From SFHK01 sp964554795 (GTDB taxonomy: Bacteria > Bacillota > Clostridia > Christensenellales > Aristaeellaceae): a DNA stretch of 64,000 bases. The DNA is taken from contig CAZKQB010000010.1 of NCBI GenBank assembly GCA_964554795.1, positions 10,453 to 74,452 of the forward strand, in the 5' to 3' direction. Each line of letters begins with the position of its first letter. Positions within the stretch are counted from its first letter, which is position 1. Under the pieces are notes generated by a model. That model had not been told where the DNA came from. It saw only the letters and a program-made list of their open reading frames with translations, and did not search any database. This document shows, in pieces, positions 16,862 to 24,931 of this stretch. A program made the position numbers and the translations under genes.

Positions 16862-18223
16862 ATGAGCGCAATGAACCGCCGCCGCAGGACGGTGAGCCGG
16901 GAAACCGGCAGCTTCTGGCTGAGCTTTTCCGATATGATGAGCGTGCTGGTGCTGGTGTTCATATTCGTTATTTTCTCGATGATGCTTTCGCTTGCAAAGC
17001 AGAAGGATCAGCTTGTGAAAACGGAGGATCAGTACGCCGCGGCTATGCAGCGCATGGAGGAGAGCGAGAAGGAGCTGAACGAGAAGAAGACGATTCTCGC
17101 CACTACCGAGGCGCAGCTGAAGGATCTGACGGAGGAACTGAACGGAAAAACGTTGATTCTGCAGCAGAAGGAGCAGGAGCTGAGCGATCAGGCAGAGCTG
17201 ATTCGTTTGCAGCAGGAGGAAATTGACCGCACGGTCATCGTGCTGAACGACGAAAAGCAGGCGCTGGATGATCAGCTTACCGTCGCCGAGGCTAAGCTAA
17301 AGGAGCTGGAAAACTCGGAAAAGGAGCTGGAGGACAATCGCCTGCTGATTGTCGACCTTCGAAAACAGCTAAGCGATTCCGAATCAGAAAACACGCGCCT
17401 GAGCCAACGCATTGAAATGCTGAAGAGCAATGCGGAGGCCAGCCAGCAGGAGATTGATGAGCTTCTGAAGGCAATTGAGGAAAAGAAGGCAGAGCTGGAC
17501 AAGCTGGGCGTGGATTATCAGGCCTTGGTCGGTGAAAGCGAGAACGCAAAGAAGGCGCTGAGCGACGCAGAAAGCCGCATAAACAGCCAAAGCGTGCAAC
17601 TGACACAGTATGAGCAGCAGCTGGATGCCTATCGCGACGAGCTTCAGCAGAAGCAGGGACAGCTGGAGCAGATGGTCGGCGTGAAGGCGCAGATTGTGCA
17701 GCAGCTATCCTCAGCGCTGCGCAAAAGCGGAATAGACGTTTCCGTGGACGAGCAGACCGGCGCCATTGCGCTTCCCAGTCAGATGCTGTTTACTACGAAC
17801 TCGGCAACATTGTCTGAGGGCGGTCAAAGGTATCTGCGAAATTTCCTGCCGGTTTATTTGGACGTGCTTTTGTCCGATGAATTCCGGACGTATGTAGCTG
17901 AAATTATCATTGAGGGACACACGGATTCCAACGGAACCTATCTGCATAATTTGCAGCTTTCGCAGGAACGTGCACTGTCCGTGGCGAATTATGTATTGGG
18001 CGATAGCTTTATGAGCGATACCCTGCGCCTGAATGCCGGCACGCGGAAAACGCTGCTGGGGCTGGTGACGGCAAGCGGCCGCTCGTTCAGCGCGCCAGTG
18101 CTGGATGAAAATGGAAACGAGGATCAGAATGCATCCCGCCGCGTCGAAATCAAGTTCCGCCTGAAGGACGACGAGACGATTGCGGCCACCGAGGAGCTTC
18201 TTAAGCTGATGGGTGCAAACTGA
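16862..18223 (+). CDS. MotB/ZorB-like protein: membrane anchor, coiled coil, OmpA peptidoglycan-binding domain
   Basis: The 453-residue product has one membrane helix (about 22-44) that begins FSDMMSVLVLVFIFVIF; Asp24 sits where MotB and ZorB have the proton-binding Asp. A coiled coil of some 230 residues (about 50-285) follows. An OmpA-like domain (about 300-450) contains LFTTNSATLSEGG, IIEGHTDSNG and LSQERALSVANYVL, which bind peptidoglycan. It pairs with the upstream channel-like protein as stator units do. The coiled coil is much longer than in MotB and suits spanning a thick wall. Confidence 0.75.
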   Translation: MSAMNRRRRTVSRETGSFWLSFSDMMSVLVLVFIFVIFSMMLSLAKQKDQLVKTEDQYAAAMQRMEESEKELNEKKTILATTEAQLKDLTEELNGKTLILQQKEQELSDQAELIRLQQEEIDRTVIVLNDEKQALDDQLTVAEAKLKELENSEKELEDNRLLIVDLRKQLSDSESENTRLSQRIEMLKSNAEASQQEIDELLKAIEEKKAELDKLGVDYQALVGESENAKKALSDAESRINSQSVQLTQYEQQLDAYRDELQQKQGQLEQMVGVKAQIVQQLSSALRKSGIDVSVDEQTGAIALPSQMLFTTNSATLSEGGQRYLRNFLPVYLDVLLSDEFRTYVAEIIIEGHTDSNGTYLHNLQLSQERALSVANYVLGDSFMSDTLRLNAGTRKTLLGLVTASGRSFSAPVLDENGNEDQNASRRVEIKFRLKDDETIAATEELLKLMGAN

Positions 18224-18271
18224 TTTTCGCGAGTGAACGCAATGAAACCATGAAACCGGGAGGAGCCTTCC

Positions 18272-18805
18272 TTGAAGTATTTGCGGCGCATGATGTCCTT
18301 TCTGGCGGTCAGGCTGATCGTCTTTACCGTGTGCGCGTCGGTGATCGTGTGCGCGTTCTATATGGCGTTTGAAATCGGCAACGCGTATGTTCTCATCTCT
18401 GAGGGCATGGAAAAACGCGTGTCCGTGGCGCTTACGCGCGAAAACGCCACTGATCTGAATGGCTATTTTACCACAGGCTTTCTGGAGGGCGACCCCGTGC
18501 TCAGCGCAGCGTTCTCCGAGGATTCACCGTATCTGGCGTATACGATCACGTCGTTTGATTACGACGTGGAGATTTCTGATTTGCGCGCGTGGCCGTGGAG
18601 CGACGAGATTCAGTGTACGGTGACTGAACACGTGAAGGAGATTGTGGGCAAGGTGAAGCCGGACTATGTGGTTTCAACCGGTTCTAAGCCCGCCACGTGG
18701 AGTGACGGCCGCTATCGTCTGTGGCTTAAAAAGCAGGCTAACGGACAGTGGAAGATTGCCACCATCAAGCAGGATCCCACGTACCACGATACCAAGGATG
18801 CGTAA
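18272..18805 (+). CDS. Membrane-anchored protein of unknown function behind the motor-like pair
   Basis: The TTG start has a gggaggag ribosome site. The 177-residue product has one N-terminal membrane helix (about 8-32) and an exported domain of about 140 residues rich in beta strands and ending in a KKQANGQWKIATIKQDPTYH motif, like the last strand of NTF2/SnoaL-like extracellular domains. It is the third gene of the group, 48 bases behind the OmpA-domain gene, and may be an accessory subunit. Not recognised as a named family. Confidence 0.55.
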   Translation: MKYLRRMMSFLAVRLIVFTVCASVIVCAFYMAFEIGNAYVLISEGMEKRVSVALTRENATDLNGYFTTGFLEGDPVLSAAFSEDSPYLAYTITSFDYDVEISDLRAWPWSDEIQCTVTEHVKEIVGKVKPDYVVSTGSKPATWSDGRYRLWLKKQANGQWKIATIKQDPTYHDTKDA

Positions 18806-18810
18806 ACGAC

Positions 18811-19791
18811 ATGAGAATCGGATCGATCGGGCTTCCGGAGGGTGCAGCGCTGGCACCGATGGCTGGCGTGACCGACGCGACCATGCGCCTGATGTGCGCG
18901 CAGGAGGGCTGTGCGTGGTCGGTGAGCGAAATGCTTTCGGCAAAAGGCTACCTGTATTCTCCGGATAACTACGCGCACAGGGTGATTCTAACCCGCTTTC
19001 CGGGCGAAGGGATTGCGGGTCTTCAGCTGTTTGGAAGCGACGAGGACGTGTTGTCTGAGGCTGTGCGTCGGTTGAACGACGCGCCGTATGACTTTTTTGA
19101 TTTTAACATGGGCTGCCCGGCGCGAAAGATCGTCGCCAATGGTGAGGGCTCGGCACTGATGCGGGAACCCGTGCGCGCGGGGCGGCTGATTGCCGCCATG
19201 GTTAAGGCGGCGGCAAAGCCGGTTACGGTGAAGCTTCGCGCGGGCTGGGATATGGAGCACATCAATGCGGTGGAAATTGCCAGGATCGCAGAGGACGCGG
19301 GTGCAGCGGCAATCACCGTGCATCCGCGCACGCGCGACCAGCTGTATTTGGGAAAAAGCGACTGGAGCGTGATTCGTGCGGTTAAATGCGCCGTGCGGAT
19401 TCCCGTAATTGGGAATGGAGATGTGGTTTCCGGCGCGGACGTCGTGCGCATGAAGGCAGAGACCGGATGCGACGCTGTGATGATTGCTCGCGCAGCGGAG
19501 GGCAACCCATGGATTTTCCGCGAGGCATTGTGTGCATTGAGAGGCGAGCCATATGCGCCGCCTGACGTGGAAACGCGCGTGCGCGCGGCGCTTGCTCATC
19601 TGGACATGCAATGCCAGTGGCGGGGCGAGCGCTATGCCGTGCCTGAAATGCGCAAGCATGTGGCATGGTATCTGGCAGGAACGCCGGGTAGTGGCGTCCT
19701 GCGGGCAAGAGTCAATCAAATGACGTCGCATGAAGAGGTGCGCGCGTCATTGATCGAATATCTGAATTCTTATTTGAACGGGAGACGGTGA
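18811..19791 (+). CDS. dus: tRNA-dihydrouridine synthase
   Basis: The 326-residue FMN-dependent TIM barrel reduces uridines in tRNA D-loops with NADPH. Landmarks are LAPMAGVTDATMR, FDFNMGCPARKIVANGEGSALM (active-site Cys in the NxGCP loop), KLRAGWD, ITVHPRTRDQLYLGKSDW, IPVIGNGDVVSG and AVMIARAAEGNPWIF. The ATG at 18811 lies five bases after the previous stop. Closest in pattern to DusB-type enzymes of Bacillota. Its stop overlaps the region of the next gene start. Confidence 0.93.
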   Translation: MRIGSIGLPEGAALAPMAGVTDATMRLMCAQEGCAWSVSEMLSAKGYLYSPDNYAHRVILTRFPGEGIAGLQLFGSDEDVLSEAVRRLNDAPYDFFDFNMGCPARKIVANGEGSALMREPVRAGRLIAAMVKAAAKPVTVKLRAGWDMEHINAVEIARIAEDAGAAAITVHPRTRDQLYLGKSDWSVIRAVKCAVRIPVIGNGDVVSGADVVRMKAETGCDAVMIARAAEGNPWIFREALCALRGEPYAPPDVETRVRAALAHLDMQCQWRGERYAVPEMRKHVAWYLAGTPGSGVLRARVNQMTSHEEVRASLIEYLNSYLNGRR

Positions 19792-19796
19792 TCATC

Positions 19797-21149
19797 ATGG
19801 AACGATTTGAAAGCCTGCCCATCGGGGAATTGATCCGGAAAGAGGGATTTGACTGCGAGTGCGGCCGCAATCACGGCGTGGATCTCAAATACATCAAAAT
19901 TGAGCGCGGCGCGCTGAACTGCGTGCCGGATGCTGTTAAGGCGCTGAATGCAAAGAAGCCCTTTATCGTGTGCGATAAGAATACCTATGTCGCCGCGGCG
20001 AAGCGCGTGACGGAGATTCTGACGGCGGCGGGCATTGAGTACACGCTGTTTGAGGTGCCGGAGATGGGCCGTCCCAAGCTGGAGCCGGACGAGATGGCGC
20101 TGGGCTCCATTGCCATGAACTTCGACACGTCATGTGATATGATCATGGCGGTTGGCGGCGGCGTGATTAACGACCTGTGCAGGATGTTTGCCTTTGCTAC
20201 CGACCGTCCGCAGATGATCGTGGGTACCGCCCCCTCGATGGACGGCTTTGCTTCGAATTCGTCCTCCATGGTAATGGACGGCGTGAAGGTGACGTTGTAC
20301 AAGCGCTGCCCGCAGGCGATTGTGCTGGACACCGAGGTGCTCGCGCAGGCGCCGATGCGCATGCTGTGGGCGGGTCTGGGCGATATGGTCGCCAAGTACA
20401 TTTCCGTGTGCGAATGGCGAATCGCGCATATTATCACGGAGGAATACTACTGCGAGCATGTAGCGCAGCTGATGCGCAATGCACTGAAGCGCATCATGGC
20501 GGCGGCCGATCATCTGGCCGAGCGCGACCCGGACAGCGTGGGTGCAGTGGCGGAGGGTCTGGTGCTCTCGGGCTTTGCAATGAGCTTTGCAAAGGTTTCG
20601 CGCCCGGCATCCGGTCTCGAGCATTATTTCTCCCACATGTGGGAAATGATGGCGCTTGAGCGGGGCCACGAGGCTGATCTGCACGGCATTCAGGTGGGCG
20701 TAGGTACGGTGCTCACGATGAAGATTTACGAGGATATCAAGCGCCTGAAGCCCAGCCGCGAAAAGGCTGAGGCCGCGATGAAGGCGTTTGATCCTGCTGC
20801 ATGGGAAGCTCGCGTACGTCGTGTGTTTGGCAAGACTGCGCCGCAGGTGCTGGCAATCGAGGAAAAGTCGCACAAGAACGATTCGGCTAAGCACGCTGTG
20901 CGGCTTACGCGGATTTTGGATAACTGGGATGAAATTCAGAAGATCATCCGCGAGGAGTTGCCGGACATGAACTGGCTGTTTGCCAAGATGAAGCAGACCG
21001 GCATGCCGATGACGCCCGAAGAGATGGGAATTTTGCATGAGGATGTTGTGGATGCGTTTGTGTGCTCGCGTGACATTCGCGACAAGTATCTCAGCGGTTC
21101 CATGCTGTGGGATCTGGGCGAGCTGGACGACTTTGCAAAAAGGCTGTGA
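19797..21149 (+). CDS. egsA: sn-glycerol-1-phosphate dehydrogenase (AraM/EgsA family)
   Basis: The 450-residue protein belongs to the iron/zinc alcohol dehydrogenase-like superfamily. It shows CDKNTYVAAAKRV, AVGGGVINDLCRMFAFA (nucleotide binding), VGTAPSMDGFASNSSSMV, WAGLGDMVAKYISVCEWRI, GLEHYFSHMWEMM and ADLHGIQVGVGTVL (metal-ligand His). The family makes glycerol-1-phosphate, the archaeal lipid backbone; in Bacillota it makes heptaprenylglyceryl phosphate precursors or unknown products. An in-frame GTG at 19788 is an alternative start. ATG 19797 fits the upstream gggag better. Together with dus it forms one unit. Confidence 0.85.
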   Translation: MERFESLPIGELIRKEGFDCECGRNHGVDLKYIKIERGALNCVPDAVKALNAKKPFIVCDKNTYVAAAKRVTEILTAAGIEYTLFEVPEMGRPKLEPDEMALGSIAMNFDTSCDMIMAVGGGVINDLCRMFAFATDRPQMIVGTAPSMDGFASNSSSMVMDGVKVTLYKRCPQAIVLDTEVLAQAPMRMLWAGLGDMVAKYISVCEWRIAHIITEEYYCEHVAQLMRNALKRIMAAADHLAERDPDSVGAVAEGLVLSGFAMSFAKVSRPASGLEHYFSHMWEMMALERGHEADLHGIQVGVGTVLTMKIYEDIKRLKPSREKAEAAMKAFDPAAWEARVRRVFGKTAPQVLAIEEKSHKNDSAKHAVRLTRILDNWDEIQKIIREELPDMNWLFAKMKQTGMPMTPEEMGILHEDVVDAFVCSRDIRDKYLSGSMLWDLGELDDFAKRL

Positions 21150-21152
21150 CGC

Positions 21153-21494
21153 ATGAACGTTCAGATATACGCATCCAAAAAGAATTTCGACGTGCAGAAG
21201 GCCGAGCGCTGGTTTAAGGAGCGCCGAATTCCATTCACGTCCGTGGACATGAAAAAGCATAAGCTGGGTGCGCGGGAGCTTCAGCTGTTCGCGAGGGCTT
21301 CCGGCGGCATTCGCGCACTCGTAGACCCAGATGCAAAGGGAGAGAAAGCCGACTACGCGCGGCAGCTATCCATCGAATCCATCCTTACGGATGTGCTTTT
21401 GGAAACGCCGACGCTTCTGAAAGCGCCGATCGTGCGCAATGGAAACAGCGTGACCATCGGCTTCCACCCGGAGGTCTGGGAGGGCTGGAAATAG
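21153..21494 (+). CDS. ArsC/Spx-family protein lacking the catalytic cysteine
   Basis: The 113-residue protein follows the ArsC/Spx thioredoxin-fold pattern: MNVQIYASKKNFDVQKAERW, FKERRIPFTSVDM, a middle GARELQLF helix and the C-terminal LLKAPIVRNGNSVTIGFHPEVW strand. The position of the active cysteine (CxxC or Cx2S in relatives) is occupied by SKKNFD, so a redox reaction at this site is not expected. It may be a regulator or partner. It lies three bases behind the glycerol-1-phosphate dehydrogenase gene. Confidence 0.7.
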   Translation: MNVQIYASKKNFDVQKAERWFKERRIPFTSVDMKKHKLGARELQLFARASGGIRALVDPDAKGEKADYARQLSIESILTDVLLETPTLLKAPIVRNGNSVTIGFHPEVWEGWK

Positions 21495-21496
21495 AC

Positions 21497-21534
21497 AATC
21501 AGCCGCGGGAGACAGGTATTTCCCGCGGCTGATT
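21497..21534. terminator. Bidirectional terminator
   Basis: AATCAGCCGCGGGA (21497-21510) pairs with TCCCGCGGCTGATT (21521-21534), a 14-base perfect stem followed by TTGAATTT. It serves both the egsA operon and the leftward sirtuin gene. Confidence 0.8.
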
Positions 21535-21545
21535 TGAATTTATAC

Positions 21546-22185
21546 CTATATGCAAATGCGATTCAATACCTCGCCTACCTTGTCGTGGATGACGATTTCT
21601 GCACGGCTGTCGGCAGGGGTGGGGTCGCGGTTGATCAGAATCAGGTGGCGGCCCGAGAATGCATCGAGGAAGCCGGCGGCAGGATATACGGTCAGACTGG
21701 TGCCGGCCACGATCAGCACGTCGGCCTGCGAAAGCACGCGCAGCGCGCCACGCACGGTGGCGTCATCGAGGCCCTCCTCGTAGAGTACGACGTCCGGCTT
21801 GATTACGCCGCCGCATTCACAGCGCGGAACGCCGGTGGAATGGAGAATCGCCTCCATGGGAAAGAATTTCCCACATTCCATGCAATGATTGCGGTGGATG
21901 CTGCCGTGCAGCTCAAACACTCGTCGACTGCCCGCTACCTGATGCAAGCCGTCGATGTTCTGTGTGACGATGCCGGTGAGCCTGCCGGCCTCCTCCAGCC
22001 TCGCAAGCCAGCTGTGCGCCTTGTTCGGTTTCGCGCCCGGGCAGAGCAGCTTGTCGCGGTAGAATTCGAAGAATTCTGCCGGACGAACCTCAAAAAACGA
22101 GTGGCTGAGAATCGTTTCAGGCGGGTAGGCATAGCGCTGATTGTACAGCCCGTCCACGGAACGGAAATCCGGAATTCCCGATTCG
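21546..22185 (-). pseudogene. cobB: Sirtuin NAD-dependent deacylase, C-terminal part (gene split by prophage)
   Basis: This leftward segment encodes about 213 residues from STESGIPDFRSVDGLYN to the natural stop: IVTQNIDGLHQVAGS (NAD site), the catalytic His in ELHGSIHRNHC, zinc cysteines in CMECGKFF and CECGG, and VAGTSLTVYPAAGF. The first 23 codons, with the GGAGVSTE Rossmann glycines, lie 25.6 kb away at 47783-47851. Joining both at the GT crossover gives a complete 236-residue sirtuin. In the integrated state an in-frame ATG in the phage repeat (22257-22259) could give a hybrid that lacks the NAD-binding glycines. Confidence 0.9.
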
Positions 22186-22212
22186 GTTGAGTGCGTCCCA
22201 TTAGTCCATACT
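22164..22212. other. attL, left prophage attachment site
   Basis: Host sequence ends and phage sequence begins at the dinucleotide GT (22186-22187) inside CGATTCGGTTGAG. The phage arm contains GTCCCATTAGTCC (22194-22206), the inverted counterpart of GGACTAATGAGAC at the right end. Rebuilding attB from the two flanks gives an uninterrupted sirtuin frame. Very short identity (TCGGT) between attL and attR is typical of large serine integrases. Confidence 0.85.
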
Positions 22213-22423
22213 TTATCTATGAAACTACAGCACCGGATTTCCTGTTGAGTGCGTCCCATTAGTCCATACTTTATCTATGAAACTACAGCACCGGATTTNN
22301 NNNNNNNNNNNNNNNNNNNNNNNNNNNNNNNNNNNNNNNNNNNNNNNNNNNNNNNNNNNNNNNNNNNNNNNNNNNNNNNNNNNNNNNNNNNNNNNNNNCC
22401 TGTTGAGTGCGTCCCATTAGTCC
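22186..22423. repeat. 58-bp tandem repeat carrying one arm of attP, interrupted by a sequence gap
   Basis: Copies start at 22186 and 22244 (identical over the 55 bases of the second copy that can be read), and a last, partial copy starts at 22402 after 100 Ns. Each starts GTTGAGTGCGTCCCATTAG and the first two continue through ttatctatgaaactacagc. The gap falls exactly in phase, so the number of copies is unknown (at least three). The final copy changes after GTCC to TGACTTATTTT and runs into the integrase stop. Every unit holds one half of the integrase-binding attP palindrome. Confidence 0.85.
22299..22398. other. 100-N assembly gap
   Basis: Exactly 100 unknown bases inside the 58-bp repeat array: a scaffold gap of arbitrary length rather than a measured distance. 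Confidence 0.98.
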
Positions 22424-22432
22424 TGACTTATT

Positions 22433-23800
22433 TTAAAAAAATACAACCCCTTTCACGTCCAATCCTTCGACTTTAATTTCTCTTATGATGCTTCGCCAGA
22501 ACCGGCGTTTGTCCTCTGCGTCCAGTGTTAAGTAGACCGATGCGAAGTCGGTATTGAGCAAGTCGCGCAAAGGCTCTACGTCGCGTTCGGGCGGCGGAGT
22601 TTCGCTCTCGGCTTTCGCGATTAACGCCTTAATCTCTGCGTCTTCTTGCAGGTATTCGGCGTCTGTCTTATTCCCCGCCATGTAAGTTACGTTCAGCCGG
22701 CGGAGCCGCTCCTTCAGGGCAGGGAGATTGTATTTCGGCTTCGGCTTCGGTTTCATTTTTTCTACTTCGGATTGCACAAGCTCCTCTCTCAGCAATCGGG
22801 AGAGGTTGGTCAACAGGTATCTCTCGAGCTTGATTTCTGATAGGGTGCGTTTGTAGCTGCAAGTTGTGCAGCGGAAACGGCAACGATAGCTGTGATAGTC
22901 ACGCACGACATTCTTGTACGTCTTCGGCGTGTACGTCCCACATAGGACGTGCCCGCATTCTGGGCAGCGTATAAGCCCCGCGAACAGATAGACCCGCTTC
23001 GCCTTCGTGTCGCGAATTCTCTTGCTTGCTTCTTCCTGCAGCTTAGCCCAGTCCGCTTTTGACACATACGGCTCGCAGTAATCTTCAATGCCTTTGTAGA
23101 CGCCGCAGTAAATCTCATTTCGTGCGATCCGCAGCCATGTTTTCTGCGATTTCGCAACGCCATACACATCGTTCATGTGGCGTATGGCTTTATTCAGGTT
23201 GTTGTACCTGACGAGGATGCTCCAAAACTCATCGGTCATTTGCTGCTCTGCCGGGTCCTTCACCAGACGCGGCACTCCGTTTTCGTCGGCCTGCTTGATG
23301 TATCCCATGGGTTTATGGGGACCGCCGAAGCAGGCCTCTTTGTTTCTGCGCTTATGGTCGAGCACGACTTGGATCCGCTCGGCCGTCTTTTCGCGCTCGT
23401 TTTGCGCGATAGCCAAAAAGATGGTTATGGCCATGCGCCCGTTGGCGCTTGCCGTATCGTAGTCCTCGTGTATGGCCTTCCATTCGACCTTGTGACGGTC
23501 GAGGATTTCCTGCACCTTAAAATACTCTTGCACGGAGCGGAACCAGCGATCCAGCTTGGTGAAGAGGATCACGTCGATTTTCCCGGCCTCCACATCTTCG
23601 AGGAGGCGTTTCAGCGCCGGACGCTTCATCGGCGGCTTCGCGCCGCTGATTCCCTCGTCGGTGTAGTGATCGACGATTTTAAGGCCCGCCCTGGCGCAGT
23701 AGTCTGAGAGATTGTCAATCTGCGCTCCGATCGAGAAGCCTCTCAGCGCCTGCTCTTCTGTTGACACGCGCTCGTAGAGGGCTGCACGCACGATGGGCAT
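22433..23800 (-). CDS. int: Large serine recombinase (phage integrase)
   Basis: The 455-residue protein has an N-terminal resolvase domain with the nucleophile Ser13 in LYERVSTEEQ, DEGISG, FTKLDRWFRS and a helix to about residue 145. The recombinase domain follows, then a zinc ribbon (CPECGH near 278 with later CRFRCTTC) and a C-terminal coiled coil (about 325-390). Such enzymes join attP and attB without homology and need a recombination directionality factor for excision. The ribosome site ggagggagg precedes the ATG. It is next to attL, as expected for an autonomous integration module. The length is at the short end for the class. Confidence 0.95.
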   Translation of the reverse strand: MPIVRAALYERVSTEEQALRGFSIGAQIDNLSDYCARAGLKIVDHYTDEGISGAKPPMKRPALKRLLEDVEAGKIDVILFTKLDRWFRSVQEYFKVQEILDRHKVEWKAIHEDYDTASANGRMAITIFLAIAQNEREKTAERIQVVLDHKRRNKEACFGGPHKPMGYIKQADENGVPRLVKDPAEQQMTDEFWSILVRYNNLNKAIRHMNDVYGVAKSQKTWLRIARNEIYCGVYKGIEDYCEPYVSKADWAKLQEEASKRIRDTKAKRVYLFAGLIRCPECGHVLCGTYTPKTYKNVVRDYHSYRCRFRCTTCSYKRTLSEIKLERYLLTNLSRLLREELVQSEVEKMKPKPKPKYNLPALKERLRRLNVTYMAGNKTDAEYLQEDAEIKALIAKAESETPPPERDVEPLRDLLNTDFASVYLTLDAEDKRRFWRSIIREIKVEGLDVKGVVFF

Positions 23801-23853
23801 CTAATCCCTCCCTCCATTTTCACTTCTGTTTTTTCCGGCGGCGCAGCTCTACA

Positions 23854-23994
23854 TCATGCGTGATATACGCCAAGATAGTCCTTTAGCGCGGCCTGCAGAA
23901 TCTGCGAGTAGCTCACGCCGCGGCTTTCGGCGGCGTCATTCAGCCACGCTGGGATGGTCAGCGTCTTTTTTATGGAATACGTATTTGGCGCAAT
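23854..23994 (-). pseudogene. Fragment like the C-terminal helix-rich part of a HicB antitoxin
   Basis: A leftward frame of up to 46 residues contains KKTLTIPAWLNDAAESRG and VSYSQILQAALKDYLG, the ribbon-helix-helix tail of HicB-type antitoxins. There is no ATG/GTG/TTG start; the frame opens after a stop at about 24007 and could only begin at ATT. No HicA toxin is adjacent. I read it as a remnant, although a short stand-alone DNA-binding peptide with an unusual start is possible. Confidence 0.45.
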
Positions 23995-24023
23995 GAGTGT
24001 TAATTATGGGCGCGCAACAGAGC

Positions 24024-24563
24024 CTACCGCCGTATCCATCCCACGGTTGGCAAGAGGAAATCAACGAAGAACAGCAGAACGAAAAGGCTAAGAGTGATGT
24101 ACGATATGACGGCGGCTGTGCGGGCGCGGCGGCGCTCGTAGCCTATGGCCTCTTCTGCGCGCCGGTGTGCGTCTTCCACCTGCTCGGAGCGGTGCGAGAT
24201 GCGCGCGTCCTTTTCGGCGAGGCGCGCCTCCAGCCCGGCCACGATGGCCTGATAGTTGCGCGCGATTTCGCTGCCTGCCCACCGGAGGATGGCCTTGATT
24301 TCGCTTTCGGTGTAGCCGTCCTCTGTCAGCTTTTCCTGGTTGATTTCGAGCTGCTTGGGCGCGATGCCCGCCAGCTCGTCGAGGCTGCCGTGCATGGCAA
24401 TCACCAGCTTGCGCACAACCTCAAAGCTTGCGCTGTCATCGTCCATATCCCCGAAGTACCTTGGCACCGTGCCGATCGGGATGCCCGTAAGCTCGGAGAG
24501 CTGCTGCTGCGTGTAGCCGGTTCGCGCCTTGAGGTCGTTCAGGTATTGAGAAATTCTGCCCAT
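24024..24563 (-). CDS. XRE-type regulator with coiled coil and C-terminal membrane anchor
   Basis: The 179-residue product has an N-terminal Cro/CI helix-turn-helix (YTQQQLSELTGIPIGTVPRY, residues 17-36), a middle charged region, a coiled coil (about 100-145, with RLAEKDARISHRSEQVEDAHRR written here in part) and a C-terminal hydrophobic helix (about 151-171, VISYITLSLFVLLFFVDFLL). That makes a DNA-binding protein tethered to the membrane. It lies beside the integrase, in the lysogeny block, and could sense an envelope or infection signal. No peptidase domain is present. Confidence 0.65.
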   Translation of the reverse strand: MGRISQYLNDLKARTGYTQQQLSELTGIPIGTVPRYFGDMDDDSASFEVVRKLVIAMHGSLDELAGIAPKQLEINQEKLTEDGYTESEIKAILRWAGSEIARNYQAIVAGLEARLAEKDARISHRSEQVEDAHRRAEEAIGYERRRARTAAVISYITLSLFVLLFFVDFLLPTVGWIRR

Positions 24564-24718
24564 GTAACCCCTGCTTTCTCCACATTTCGGATACTTTTCG
24601 GACGCTTCCTATAAAATGTGTGCACTTTTTCGATACATCATCTGAACCATTGCGCATTTTGCGCACATGTGCAATGCTGATTTCAGCCCATCAAGGGGCA
24701 AGTAAGGGAGGGTGCGCC

Positions 24719-24931
24719 ATGTTCCGTTCATTTTTTCGTTTCTTTCAATCCACGCCCGCGGAGGGGCGGCAGGTGCTCACACAGAGGCTTTCGCACGGCG
24801 GGCGCTTCACCGTGCGGTACGTCCGTTACCCGCAGCATCCGGAGGTGCTGGAGTTCGTCGACTGCGCCAAAAGCATCCGCTACATTAATATGGATGCCGA
24901 CTCCGACGCGAACATCTCTCAGCTGATCTGA
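24719..24931 (+). CDS. Small prophage protein of unknown function (70 aa)
   Basis: The ATG at 24719 follows a good aagggaggg ribosome site. The product (MFRSFFRFFQSTPAEGRQV and on) has a hydrophobic-aromatic N-terminus and a beta-rich rest (RFTVRYVRYP, SIRYINMD). It is divergent from the membrane-anchored regulator, and its last 13 bases overlap the 3' end of the leftward repressor gene. No family recognised. Confidence 0.5.
   Translation: MFRSFFRFFQSTPAEGRQVLTQRLSHGGRFTVRYVRYPQHPEVLEFVDCAKSIRYINMDADSDANISQLI

Noticed and set aside
15344..18805. Complete Zorya defence system
   Set aside because: Only ZorA- and ZorB-like proteins are present. No ZorC, helicase/nuclease ZorD or HNH ZorE lies in the neighbourhood, and the flanks are housekeeping genes.
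22186..22423. CRISPR array
   Set aside because: The whole 58-base unit repeats, including the part that would be spacer, and no cas gene is nearby. It is a plain tandem repeat made from an attP arm.
23854..23994. HicAB toxin-antitoxin system
   Set aside because: Only the HicB tail is visible, without a standard start codon, and no HicA toxin gene is adjacent.
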